A stretch of DNA of 28,493 nt from Gemmiger_A avium (GTDB lineage: Bacteria; Bacillota; Clostridia; Oscillospirales; Ruminococcaceae). The number at the start of each line of letters is the position of its first letter. Position 1 is the stretch's first letter. The stretch lies in assembly GCA_019114585.1 (NCBI GenBank), contig DXFE01000027.1:1-28493 (forward strand), read 5' to 3'. The notes beneath the pieces are model-generated. The model was not told where the DNA came from. It saw only the letters and a list, made by a program, of their open reading frames with translations, and made no database searches. Of the stretch, positions 21,944-28,493 are shown piece by piece. The position numbers and the translations under genes were made by a program.

Positions 21944-23980
21944 ATGCGCATTGCTTTGACAGGCAACCCGAACTCCGGCAAGACCACCATGTACAACGCC
22001 CTGACCGGGCGGAACGAAAAGGTGGGCAACTGGGCCGGCGTGACGGTGGAGAAAAAAGAACATCCCATCAAAATGGCCTATTCCGACGGCGCGGAAGATC
22101 TGATCGCGGTCGATCTTCCCGGCGCGTATTCCATGTCACCCTTTACCTCAGAAGAAAGCATCACCAGTTCCTACGTGCGGCATGAGCATCCGGATGTGAT
22201 CATCAACATCGTGGATGCTACCAACCTGAGCCGCAGCCTGTTTTTCACCACCCAGCTGCTGGAACTGGGTATCCCGGTGGTGGTGGCGCTGAACAAGAGC
22301 GACATCAACGCCAAAAAGCAGACGGTGATCAATACCGCGGAACTCTCCGCCAAGCTGGGCTGCCCGGTGCTGGAGACCGTCTCCACCTCGGCAGAGGGCC
22401 TGAAAGCGGTGGTCTCTGCTGCCGCCGGGCTCAAGGGCAAGACCCAGAAAGCCCCCTACAGCCAGGGTGAGATCGATCTGCCCGACAAAAAAGCCGTGGA
22501 AGAGGCGGACCGCCGCCGTTTCGCCTTTGTGAACCAGCTGGTTACCCAGGTGGAAAAGCGCAAGGTGCTCACCCGGGAACGGGGCGTCGGGGACGCCATT
22601 GATGCGGTGCTCACCAACAAATTCCTGGGCATTCCCATCTTTGCGGTGGTGATGTTCCTGGTGTTCCAGATTTCCCAGGTCTGGGTAGGGCCTTTTATCG
22701 CGGAAGGCCATACATTTGAAAACGGCCTGGTGATTCCCGGCCTGGTCACCCTGATCGAGACCTTCAAGGGCTGGGTGACCGAACAGCTGGCCGGTGCCAA
22801 CCCGCTGCTGACCGCCCTGCTGGCGGACGGCATTATCGGCGGCGTGGGCGCTGTGGTAGGCTTCCTGCCGCTGGTGATGGTGATGTACTTCCTCATCGCC
22901 CTGCTGGAAGACTGCGGCTATATGTCCCGCGTTTCGGTGGTGCTGGACCCCATTTTCAAGAAGGTGGGCCTTTCCGGCAAATCGGTTATTCCCTTTGTGA
23001 TCGGCACCGGCTGCGCCATCCCGGGGGTTATGGCCAGCCGTACCATCCGCAATGAGCGGGAGCGCCGTGCCACCGCCATGCTTACCCCGTTCATGCCCTG
23101 CGGCGCCAAGATTCCGGTTATCGCCCTGTTTGCCGGCGCGTTTTTTGATGATGCGGGCTGGGTCAGCTTTGTAATGTACGCCACCGGCATTGTGCTCATC
23201 TTCCTGGGGGCGCTGCTGGTCAACAAAATCGCGGGCTACAAAAACCGCAAATCCTTCTTTATCATCGAGCTGCCGGAGTATAAGATTCCCTCTCTGTGGT
23301 TTGCCCTCAAGGCCATGTGTGCCCGGGGCTGGGCCTACATTGTAAAGGCCGCCACGATTATTCTGCTGTGCAACACCGCCGTGCAGATCATGCAGACCTT
23401 CAGCTGGAACTTCCAGGTGGCTGAAACCGCAGACGCCTCCATCCTGGCTTCCATCGCCGGGCCTTTTGCCTGGCTGCTGGTACCCATTGTGGGCGTGCTC
23501 AGCTGGCAGCTGGCCGCGGCCGCGGTTACCGGCTTCATCGCCAAGGAAAACGTGGTGGGTACCCTGGCCGTCTGCTTTGTGGGTCTGCAGAACTTCATCG
23601 ATACCGACGAACTGGCCCTGATCGAGGGCACCGGTGCCGAGGTGGCGGGCATTATCGCCATCACCAAGGTGGCGGCCCTGGCCTACCTGATGTTCAACCT
23701 GTACACCCCGCCCTGCTTTGCCGCCATCGGCGCCATGAACTCCGAGATGAAGAGCGCCAAATGGCTGTGGGCCGGCATTGGTCTGCAGCTGGGCACCGGT
23801 TATTCGGTCGGCTATCTGGTCTACCAGGTGGGTACCCTGATTACCACCGGTTCGGTGGGCGCGGGCTTTGTGCCCGGCCTGGTCGCGGTGGTTGCCTTTG
23901 CTGCGGTGCTGACCTACCTGTGCCTGCGGTCGGATAAGGAACTGAAAAGCGAATACGCCCTGAATGGAGTGAAATGCTGA
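21944..23980 (+). CDS. feoB: FeoB, ferrous iron transporter
   Basis: 678 residues; ATG 21944 follows GAGGAGG, and an in-frame ATG at 21890 has no ribosome binding site. The N-terminal G domain is complete: G1 GNPNSGKTT, the conserved GNWAGVTVE, G3 DLPGAYS, and G4 NKSD. A helical spacer and then a membrane domain with two Gate-like halves follow (GFLPLVMVMYFLIALLEDCGYMSR is the first hallmark; FMPCGAKIPV and IAKENVVGTL are others). FeoB brings Fe2+ across the cytoplasmic membrane. Its stop codon overlaps the start of a Cys-rich small protein gene. Iron control through the upstream inverted repeats and the flanking DtxR proteins is likely. Confidence 0.95.
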   Translation: MRIALTGNPNSGKTTMYNALTGRNEKVGNWAGVTVEKKEHPIKMAYSDGAEDLIAVDLPGAYSMSPFTSEESITSSYVRHEHPDVIINIVDATNLSRSLFFTTQLLELGIPVVVALNKSDINAKKQTVINTAELSAKLGCPVLETVSTSAEGLKAVVSAAAGLKGKTQKAPYSQGEIDLPDKKAVEEADRRRFAFVNQLVTQVEKRKVLTRERGVGDAIDAVLTNKFLGIPIFAVVMFLVFQISQVWVGPFIAEGHTFENGLVIPGLVTLIETFKGWVTEQLAGANPLLTALLADGIIGGVGAVVGFLPLVMVMYFLIALLEDCGYMSRVSVVLDPIFKKVGLSGKSVIPFVIGTGCAIPGVMASRTIRNERERRATAMLTPFMPCGAKIPVIALFAGAFFDDAGWVSFVMYATGIVLIFLGALLVNKIAGYKNRKSFFIIELPEYKIPSLWFALKAMCARGWAYIVKAATIILLCNTAVQIMQTFSWNFQVAETADASILASIAGPFAWLLVPIVGVLSWQLAAAAVTGFIAKENVVGTLAVCFVGLQNFIDTDELALIEGTGAEVAGIIAITKVAALAYLMFNLYTPPCFAAIGAMNSEMKSAKWLWAGIGLQLGTGYSVGYLVYQVGTLITTGSVGAGFVPGLVAVVAFAAVLTYLCLRSDKELKSEYALNGVKC

Positions 23981-24153
23981 TGATCGATTATATTGTACTG
24001 GCGATCCTGGTAATCCTGATTGCCGCTGCCGGGTATTATGTCTACCGGGCGAAAAAGAGCGGCAAAAAGTGCATCGGCTGCCCGGACGGCTGCTCCTGCT
24101 GCGCCAAAAAGGGGAATACCCCCTGCGGCTGCGGCGGACATAAGAACCCGTAA
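23980..24153 (+). CDS. FeoB-associated Cys-rich membrane protein
   Basis: 57 residues, ATG at 23980 overlapping the feoB TGA by one base; an in-frame ATG at 23974 would add two residues. GGAG at 23966-23969 serves either. One membrane segment (about 4-22, LAILVILIAAAG) is followed by a basic stretch and seven cysteines in 21 residues (31, 34, 38, 40, 41, 49 and 51) and a Gly-Gly-His ending. This matches the small FeoB-associated Cys-rich proteins found next to feoB in Firmicutes. The cysteines could bind iron passing through or regulate FeoB; the function is not established. Confidence 0.85.
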   Translation: MIDYIVLAILVILIAAAGYYVYRAKKSGKKCIGCPDGCSCCAKKGNTPCGCGGHKNP

Positions 24154-24169
24154 ACCGCCAGAGAACCCA

Positions 24170-24206
24170 AAACGCGCCCTCTCCGCATGCCGGAGAGGGC
24201 GCGTTT
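24170..24206. terminator. Bidirectional intrinsic terminator
   Basis: A perfect 16-base stem, 24170-24185 with 24191-24206, has a 5-base loop, with AAA before and TTT after. It separates the feo operon from the convergent second DtxR-family gene. Confidence 0.85.
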
Positions 24207-24225
24207 ATTGGTTCAATATGGATGT

Positions 24226-24594
24226 TCAGCCGGGCTCACGCACATGGCGGCGCAGCGCGTCAAAACTCTCGGCGCTGATCACATGCTCGATGCGGCAGGC
24301 GTCCTCCGCGGCTATCTTCGGGTCCACCCCCAGCCGGACAAGCCAGGCACTCAGCAGCTGGTGCCGCTCGTAGATGCGGCCGGCGATCTCCCGGCCGCTT
24401 TCGGTCAGGGTGATATATCCTTCCGGGGATACCTCGATCTGTCCGCCTTCCCGCAGCTTTTTCATGGCCACGCTCACGCTGGACTTTTTAAAATCCAGCT
24501 CGGCCGCTATATCCACCGCGCGCACCACAGGCCGCTGCTTGCTTAAAATCAGGATGGTTTCCAGATAGTTTTCCGCAGATTCGTTTGTATGCAC
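24226..24594 (-). CDS. Second DtxR/MntR-family regulator with a changed metal ligand
   Basis: 122 residues, starting at GTG 24594, with AGAGAGG 7 bases before. It is a clear paralogue of the regulator at 20995-21369: both share YLETI, the LGVDPKIAAEDACRIEHVIS-type segment and SF-A-RH near the end, and neither has a third domain. The Cys, Glu and His of DACRIEH and the His of ERH are kept, but the residue equal to DtxR Met10 is Asn (AENYLETI), so one metal ligand differs. It may answer to another metal or with another affinity. It lies on the far side of the feo operon and faces it. Its own promoter lacks the GGTTA-N8-TAACC box. Confidence 0.86.
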   Translation of the reverse strand: MHTNESAENYLETILILSKQRPVVRAVDIAAELDFKKSSVSVAMKKLREGGQIEVSPEGYITLTESGREIAGRIYERHQLLSAWLVRLGVDPKIAAEDACRIEHVISAESFDALRRHVREPG

Positions 24595-24670
24595 GGTGCA
24601 GCCTCTCTTTCCGGTCAGCCCCCGGGGGCGTCTGCCTGCCGCGGGGCTGTTCTGTTTTACTGTATATTCT

Positions 24671-24700
24671 ACTATACCATATAGAAAAGCCGAAAGGCAA
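24671..24700 (-). promoter_or_regulatory. Probable promoter of the second DtxR-family gene
   Basis: On the minus strand TTGCCT (24695-24700) and TATAGT (24671-24676) are 18 bases apart, about 75 bases before the GTG start. The -35 match is partial. Confidence 0.4.
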
Positions 24701-24720
24701 CTTTACCCATTCCGGCAAAT

Positions 24721-24757
24721 AAAGTGCCGCGGCGGAACCGGTCCGCCGCGGCGCTTT
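24721..24757 (-). terminator. Intrinsic terminator of the DUF975-like gene
   Basis: A 16-base stem (24721-24736 with 24742-24757, one G-T pair) has a 5-base loop. It starts 15 bases past the stop codon on the minus strand and runs into CTTTATTTG. Confidence 0.75.
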
Positions 24758-24771
24758 CTGTGTACAGGAAA

Positions 24772-25560
24772 TCAGTACCGCACAAAGCCGCCCAGCTCTT
24801 CCTCGCTGGTCAGGCCCTGGCTGAACGCCTTGGCACGCAGCGCGGCATACAGTTCCGCGTAGGTGGCCTGGATGTAGGGGCTCACAAACAGGGCGCCGAT
24901 GCCGCACAGCAGCACACCCAGCAGAGACCAGCCCAGGAAGGACAGCCCCAGCACAAAGATACGGCCCTTTTCCCCCTGGGTCATGGCGGCGGAAAGCTGC
25001 CGGGCCCGGCGGCTGTTCATGTAGGGATTCTCTGCCAGCAGGTAGGGGACCAGCACCAGCTGCAGGCTCTTGTAGATCATCGGGATCACGCAGAGCATGG
25101 AAAGCAGAATCAAAATATAAGAATTCAGAATAATGCCCAGCGCAAGAAGAATGGTCATCGGCACGCCGCCCCACAGCACAACGATCAGAGAATACAGGAA
25201 CATGCTTTTCAGCACATTGCCGTATCCGCTGCCAAACACCGAGGTCAGGGTGGAGAACGGGGGATTGCCCACCCGGTTTTCCATCAGCAAGCGGCAGCAG
25301 CCTACCTGCAGCGGCATCCCTACAAAGATGTTCAGCGCCAGGGAGAACAGGCTGCCGGCAATCAGGAACATCAGCAGAACCATAGCGGTGCGGTAGGAAA
25401 GAAAACCGGTATTCAGATTGATCTGAATACGGGAGTACTGCAAAGCGGTCAAGGTGCTGCCGGAGGCCAGCCCCACCAGCAGGCAGGCCACAAAGGTACG
25501 CCAGTAGCTGTGGGAAAGAACAGCCTTGGCGTTAGTTTTCAGAAGAGAACGGGTCCACAT
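24772..25560 (-). CDS. DUF975-like integral membrane protein
   Basis: 262 residues from ATG 25560, with AGGTG 6-7 bases before it; the frame extends upstream but through the promoter and a hairpin. About six hydrophobic segments are visible: about 22-40, 58-82, 118-138, 140-165, 168-182 and 205-232. NSRRARQLSAAMTQGEKGRIFVL, a conserved cytoplasmic segment before the last membrane pair, is typical of DUF975 proteins of Firmicutes, whose function is unknown. It is a single-gene unit with its own promoter and terminator. No link to the neighbouring iron or alcohol genes is seen. Confidence 0.75.
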   Translation of the reverse strand: MWTRSLLKTNAKAVLSHSYWRTFVACLLVGLASGSTLTALQYSRIQINLNTGFLSYRTAMVLLMFLIAGSLFSLALNIFVGMPLQVGCCRLLMENRVGNPPFSTLTSVFGSGYGNVLKSMFLYSLIVVLWGGVPMTILLALGIILNSYILILLSMLCVIPMIYKSLQLVLVPYLLAENPYMNSRRARQLSAAMTQGEKGRIFVLGLSFLGWSLLGVLLCGIGALFVSPYIQATYAELYAALRAKAFSQGLTSEEELGGFVRY

Positions 25561-25590
25561 AATGGTCACCTCACGGATATAAAAAATATT

Positions 25591-25609
25591 CCCGGCGCAC
25601 CGCGCCGGG
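25591..25609 (-). other. GC-rich hairpin with T-run in the leader of the DUF975-like gene
   Basis: CCCGGCGC and GCGCCGGG form a perfect 8-base stem with a 3-base loop. On the minus strand it is followed by AATATTTTTTAT, giving an intrinsic terminator-like element between the predicted transcription start (near 25615) and the start codon at 25560. It may act as an attenuator or protect the 5' end. Confidence 0.5.
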
Positions 25610-25621
25610 AGCCTTGCGTCT

Positions 25622-25650
25622 ATTATAGCAGAAAAAACACGCTGTGAAAA
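25622..25650 (-). promoter_or_regulatory. Promoter of the DUF975-like gene
   Basis: On the minus strand TTTTCA (25645-25650) lies 17 bases from a perfect TATAAT (25622-25627). Confidence 0.55.
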
Positions 25651-25686
25651 GAGAATCGGCAATCTATACAAAATTGCGTTAAAATA

Positions 25687-25704
25687 TTGACAATGTTAGG
25701 TCAA
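25687..25704. promoter_or_regulatory. Inverted repeat upstream of the adhE promoter
   Basis: TTGAC and GTCAA form a perfect 5+8+5 inverted repeat, ending 8 bases before the Rex-like box. It could be a second operator site. The contained TTGACA has no -10 at a fitting distance. Confidence 0.3.
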
Positions 25705-25712
25705 CGCACGGA

Positions 25713-25730
25713 TTGTTAAAGCGTTAACGA
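25713..25730 (+). promoter_or_regulatory. Rex-like operator
   Basis: TTGTTAA-AGCG-TTAACGA differs at one position from the clostridial Rex consensus TTGTTAA-N4-TTAACAA. It covers the -35 element of the adhE promoter, so Rex bound at a low NADH/NAD+ ratio would block transcription, as known for adhE in other Firmicutes. Confidence 0.75.
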
Positions 25731-25741
25731 TATGCTACAAT
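25713..25741 (+). promoter_or_regulatory. Promoter of adhE
   Basis: TTGTTA (25713-25718) and TACAAT (25736-25741) are exactly 17 bases apart. The predicted start of transcription is near 25748, giving a leader of about 60 bases. The -35 is part of the Rex-like box. Confidence 0.6.
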
Positions 25742-25758
25742 AAGGGCACCGAAGGGAA

Positions 25759-25779
25759 GGGAGGCACCCCCAACCTCCC
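25759..25779 (+). other. Small hairpin in the adhE leader
   Basis: GGGAGG and CCTCCC form a 6-base stem around a 9-base loop. The left arm resembles a Shine-Dalgarno sequence but lies 44 bases from the ATG, so it cannot drive adhE translation directly. Confidence 0.35.
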
Positions 25780-25808
25780 ATAGCTTTGAAAGGCAGGTAG
25801 AGAGAAAA

Positions 25809-28433
25809 ATGGCAGAGAAGAAAACTGCGAAAGAGACCGCCCCTGTGGAGACCGTAAAGTCCGAAGTGGACGTTATGATCGACGGCCTGGTGGCCCGCGC
25901 CCAGGTGGCCCTGCAGAAGTTCCTGACCCTGGATCAGGAAACCGTGGACCACATTGTGCATGAGATGGCCCTGGCTGGCCTGGACAAGCACCAGGAACTG
26001 GCCCGCATGGCGGTGGAAGAGACCGGCCGCGGCGTGTACGAGGACAAGGTCATCAAGAACATGTTCGCCACCGAGTACATCTGGCACGACATCAAGAATG
26101 AAAAGACCGTCGGCATCCTGGAAGAGAACGACATGGAAGGCTACGTGGAAGTAGCGGAGCCGGTCGGCGTCATCTGCGGCGTCACCCCCACCACCAACCC
26201 CACCTCCACCACCCTGTTCAAGTGCCTGATCGCGGTCAAGACCCGCAACCCCATCATCTTTGGCTTCCATCCCTCTGCGCAGAAGTGCAGCGCGGAAGCT
26301 GCCCGGGTCGTCTACGAGGCTGCGGTCAAGGCCGGCGCCCCGGAAGACTGCATCCAGTGGATCGACAAGCCCAGCATTGAGGCTACCGGCGCTTTGATGA
26401 ATCATCCCGGCGTGGCCACCATCCTGGCCACCGGCGGCCCCGGCATGGTCAAGGCGGCTTACTCCTGCGGCAAGCCGGCTCTGGGCGTAGGCCCCGGCAA
26501 CGTGCCCTGCTTCATCGAGAAGAGCGCCGACCTGCACCGGGCCTGCACCGACCTGATGATGTCCAAGACCTTCGACAACGGCATGATCTGCGCGTCTGAG
26601 CAGGCCGTTATCGTGGAGAAAGAGATCGCGGCCGACTTCGAGAAGTACATGAAGCTGAACAACTGCTACTTCCTGAACGCCGAAGAGACCGAGAAGCTCA
26701 CCAAGTACATGTTCCCCGATCCCAACAAGGGCGTGTTTGCCCCGGTGGTCGGCAAGTCTGCCAACTGGATCGCCGAGCAGGCCGGTCTGACCGTGCCTGA
26801 GAAGACCAAGATCCTGATCGCTCCGCTGGATCATCCCGGCAACGATCATCCCCTGAGCAAGGAGAAGCTCAGCCCTGTGCTGGCCTACTTCATCTGCAAG
26901 GATAAGGAAGAGGGCTTCCAGTTCGCCAACACCATGCTGGAGCTGGGCGGTCTGGGCCACTCCGCGGTTATCCACACCGGCGATATGGAGATTGCCGACG
27001 AGTACGGCGTGCGCATGAAGGTAGGCCGTATCATCGTGAACAGCCCCTCTTCTCAGGGCGCTATCGGCGACATCTACAACACCAACACCCCGTCCCTGAC
27101 CCTGGGCTGCGGCAGCTACGGCAAGAACTCGGTCAGCCAGAACGTGACCACCGTCAACCTGGTCAACAAAAAGCGTATCGCCAAGCGGAGGGTCAATATG
27201 CAGTGGTTCAAGGTGCCGCCCAAGATCTATTTTGAGAACGACTCCATCCAGTACCTGGAAAAGATGGAAGACATCAGCCGCGCCTTCATCGTTACCGACC
27301 CTGTGATGGTCAAGCTGGGCAACGTGGACAAGGTTCTGTACTACCTGCGCAAGCGCGAGCAGTACTGCCACAGCGAGATCTACTCCGACGTGGAGAGCGA
27401 TCCCAGCGTAGAGTGCATCATGCGCGGCGTGGAAGCCATGCGTGTCTTCCAGCCTGACGTAATCATCGCCATCGGCGGCGGCAGCGCCATCGACGCGGCC
27501 AAGGGTATGTGGCTGTTCTACGAGCATCCGGAAACCAGCTTCGACGGCCTGCGTCAGCGCTTCCTGGATATCCGTAAGCGTGCTTTCAAGTTCCCGAAAC
27601 TGGGCACCAAGACCAAGCTGGTGGCTATCCCCACCACTTCCGGTACCGGTTCCGAGGTTACCAGCTTCTCGGTTATCACCGATAAGAAGAACGGCAACAT
27701 CAAATATCCTCTGGCGGACTACAGCCTGACCCCGGACGTGGCGATCATCGATCCCCAGTTCACCGCCAGCATGCCCCGCAGCATCGTGGCCGATACCGGT
27801 CTGGACGTGCTGACCCATGCCATCGAGGCCTATGTGTCCGTGATGGCCAGCGACTACACCGACGGTCTGGCTCTGCAGGCTGCCGAGATGGTCTTCACCT
27901 ACCTGGAGCGCTCCTACAACGGGGATCCTCTGGCCCGCGAGAAGATGCACAACGCTTCCTGCATCGCCGGTATGGCCTTCACCAACGCGTTCCTGGGCCT
28001 GAACCACTCCATGGCGCATAAGCTGGGCGGCGAGTTCCACATCCCCCATGGCCGTGCCAACGCCATCCTGATGCCCTACGTGATCGCCTACAACGCCAAG
28101 CGGCCCACCAAGTTCGCCGCCTTCCCCAAGTACAAGGAGTATGTGGCGGATCAGCGGTATGCCAAGCTGGCCCAGCGCTGCGGCCTGTGCAACATCGGCA
28201 CCGGCACCTATGAGGCGGTGGATTGCCTGATTGCTGCCATCCAGAAGCTGATGCTGGATACCGAGCGCCCGCTCACCATCAAGGCCTGCGGCATCTCCGA
28301 GGAGGAGTTCCTGGCCAAGGTGGACGAACTCTCCTACAAGGCTTTCGAAGACCAGTGCACCACCGCCAACCCGGTGTACCCGCTGGTCAGCGAGATCAAG
28401 GAACTCTACCTGCAGGCTTACTACGGCAAATAA
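25809..28433 (+). CDS. adhE: Bifunctional aldehyde/alcohol dehydrogenase AdhE
   Basis: 874 residues, close to the usual length of about 870-890. Residues 1-20 are a Lys/Glu/Thr-rich extension. The N-terminal aldehyde dehydrogenase domain (about 20-445) turns acetyl-CoA into acetaldehyde with NADH; the catalytic Cys261 lies in NGMICASEQ, and GVTPTTNPTSTT and GVGPGNVP are family hallmarks. After a linker, the iron-dependent alcohol dehydrogenase domain (about 465-874) makes ethanol: GGGSAIDAAKGM binds NAD(H), and the iron ligands are the Asp/His set including TGLDVLTHAIEAY, NHSMAHKLGG and PHGRANA. The enzyme forms spirosomes in the cytoplasm in other bacteria. It recycles NADH in fermentation. 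The Rex-like operator fits this. The ribosome binding site (GGTAGAGAG) is moderate. Confidence 0.97.
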   Translation: MAEKKTAKETAPVETVKSEVDVMIDGLVARAQVALQKFLTLDQETVDHIVHEMALAGLDKHQELARMAVEETGRGVYEDKVIKNMFATEYIWHDIKNEKTVGILEENDMEGYVEVAEPVGVICGVTPTTNPTSTTLFKCLIAVKTRNPIIFGFHPSAQKCSAEAARVVYEAAVKAGAPEDCIQWIDKPSIEATGALMNHPGVATILATGGPGMVKAAYSCGKPALGVGPGNVPCFIEKSADLHRACTDLMMSKTFDNGMICASEQAVIVEKEIAADFEKYMKLNNCYFLNAEETEKLTKYMFPDPNKGVFAPVVGKSANWIAEQAGLTVPEKTKILIAPLDHPGNDHPLSKEKLSPVLAYFICKDKEEGFQFANTMLELGGLGHSAVIHTGDMEIADEYGVRMKVGRIIVNSPSSQGAIGDIYNTNTPSLTLGCGSYGKNSVSQNVTTVNLVNKKRIAKRRVNMQWFKVPPKIYFENDSIQYLEKMEDISRAFIVTDPVMVKLGNVDKVLYYLRKREQYCHSEIYSDVESDPSVECIMRGVEAMRVFQPDVIIAIGGGSAIDAAKGMWLFYEHPETSFDGLRQRFLDIRKRAFKFPKLGTKTKLVAIPTTSGTGSEVTSFSVITDKKNGNIKYPLADYSLTPDVAIIDPQFTASMPRSIVADTGLDVLTHAIEAYVSVMASDYTDGLALQAAEMVFTYLERSYNGDPLAREKMHNASCIAGMAFTNAFLGLNHSMAHKLGGEFHIPHGRANAILMPYVIAYNAKRPTKFAAFPKYKEYVADQRYAKLAQRCGLCNIGTGTYEAVDCLIAAIQKLMLDTERPLTIKACGISEEEFLAKVDELSYKAFEDQCTTANPVYPLVSEIKELYLQAYYGK

Positions 28434-28469
28434 GCCAGCGTAATGACCTGATTTTCTCTTCCCGCCGGA

Positions 28470-28493
28470 GGGCGGCGCCTTTGGGCGCCGCCC
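28470..28493 (+). terminator. Intrinsic terminator of adhE (cut by window end)
   Basis: GGGCGGCGCC and GGCGCCGCCC form a perfect 10-base stem with loop TTTG, 36 bases after the adhE stop. The following bases, where a T-run would be expected, lie outside the window. Confidence 0.65.

Noticed and set aside
25687..25692. TTGACA as the -35 of the adhE promoter
   Set aside because: No -10 occurs 16-19 bases downstream; TTGTTA at 25713 is exactly 17 bases from TACAAT.
25716..28049. Long minus-strand open frame opposite adhE
   Set aside because: adhE is certain from its motifs; the opposite frame results from the codon bias of a highly expressed gene.
1..28493. Mobile element, prophage, CRISPR array or RNA genes
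   Set aside because: No transposase, integrase, direct-repeat array, or tRNA/rRNA-like sequence was seen; all repeats found are short operators or terminator hairpins.

Overview
The window (about 28.5 kb, GC-rich, dense, short intergenic gaps) looks like chromosome of an anaerobic, gut-associated member of the Clostridia, most likely Oscillospiraceae/Ruminococcaceae (Faecalibacterium, Gemmiger or Subdoligranulum relatives). This is an inference from gene content: a fermentative AdhE with a Rex-type operator, FeoAB with DtxR-like regulators, a flavinylated lipoprotein reductase, an arylsulfate sulfotransferase, LytS/YesN-type two-component genes, and strong AGGAGG ribosome binding sites. There are no rRNA or tRNA genes, CRISPR arrays, insertion sequences or phage genes that I can see.

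Layout. 1-4345 (+): the 3' end of a secreted multidomain carbohydrate-active protein with two tandem C-terminal beta-sandwich repeats, a DUF4091/GH123-like protein, then a metallo-beta-lactamase-fold hydrolase with its own promoter and a small glyoxalase-fold protein. 4419-8668: a lipid-anchored FMN/FAD reductase (-) diverging from a sensor kinase/AraC-type response regulator pair (+), which suggests a substrate-induced extracellular respiratory reductase. 8712-14292: a GntR/FadR-type repressor (-) diverging from an operon hypB - large Fe-S/FAD oxidoreductase - hypA - membrane protein (+), with a PdhR/LldR-like palindrome just downstream of the operon promoter. 14410-16242: recQ. 16285-18855 (-): a TauE/SafE permease followed by an arylsulfate sulfotransferase, diverging from an OmpR/EnvZ-type two-component pair (19052-20934). 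20995-24594: an iron-uptake locus, feoA-feoB plus a Cys-rich FeoB-associated small protein, bracketed by two paralogous short DtxR-family regulators and carrying three copies of a GGTTA-N8-TAACC box. 24772-25560 (-): a DUF975-like membrane protein. 25809-28433 (+): adhE behind a promoter whose -35 element lies inside a Rex-like operator.

The most unusual unit is the hyp operon: the nickel metallochaperone pair HypA/HypB brackets a large Fe-S/FAD/NAD(P)H oxidoreductase and an unrecognised membrane protein, with no hydrogenase subunit or hypCDEF gene in the window. The second is the flavinylated reductase, whose active site has Tyr where fumarate reductases have His, a substitution known from urocanate reductase. 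Convergent gene pairs repeatedly share a single bidirectional hairpin terminator.
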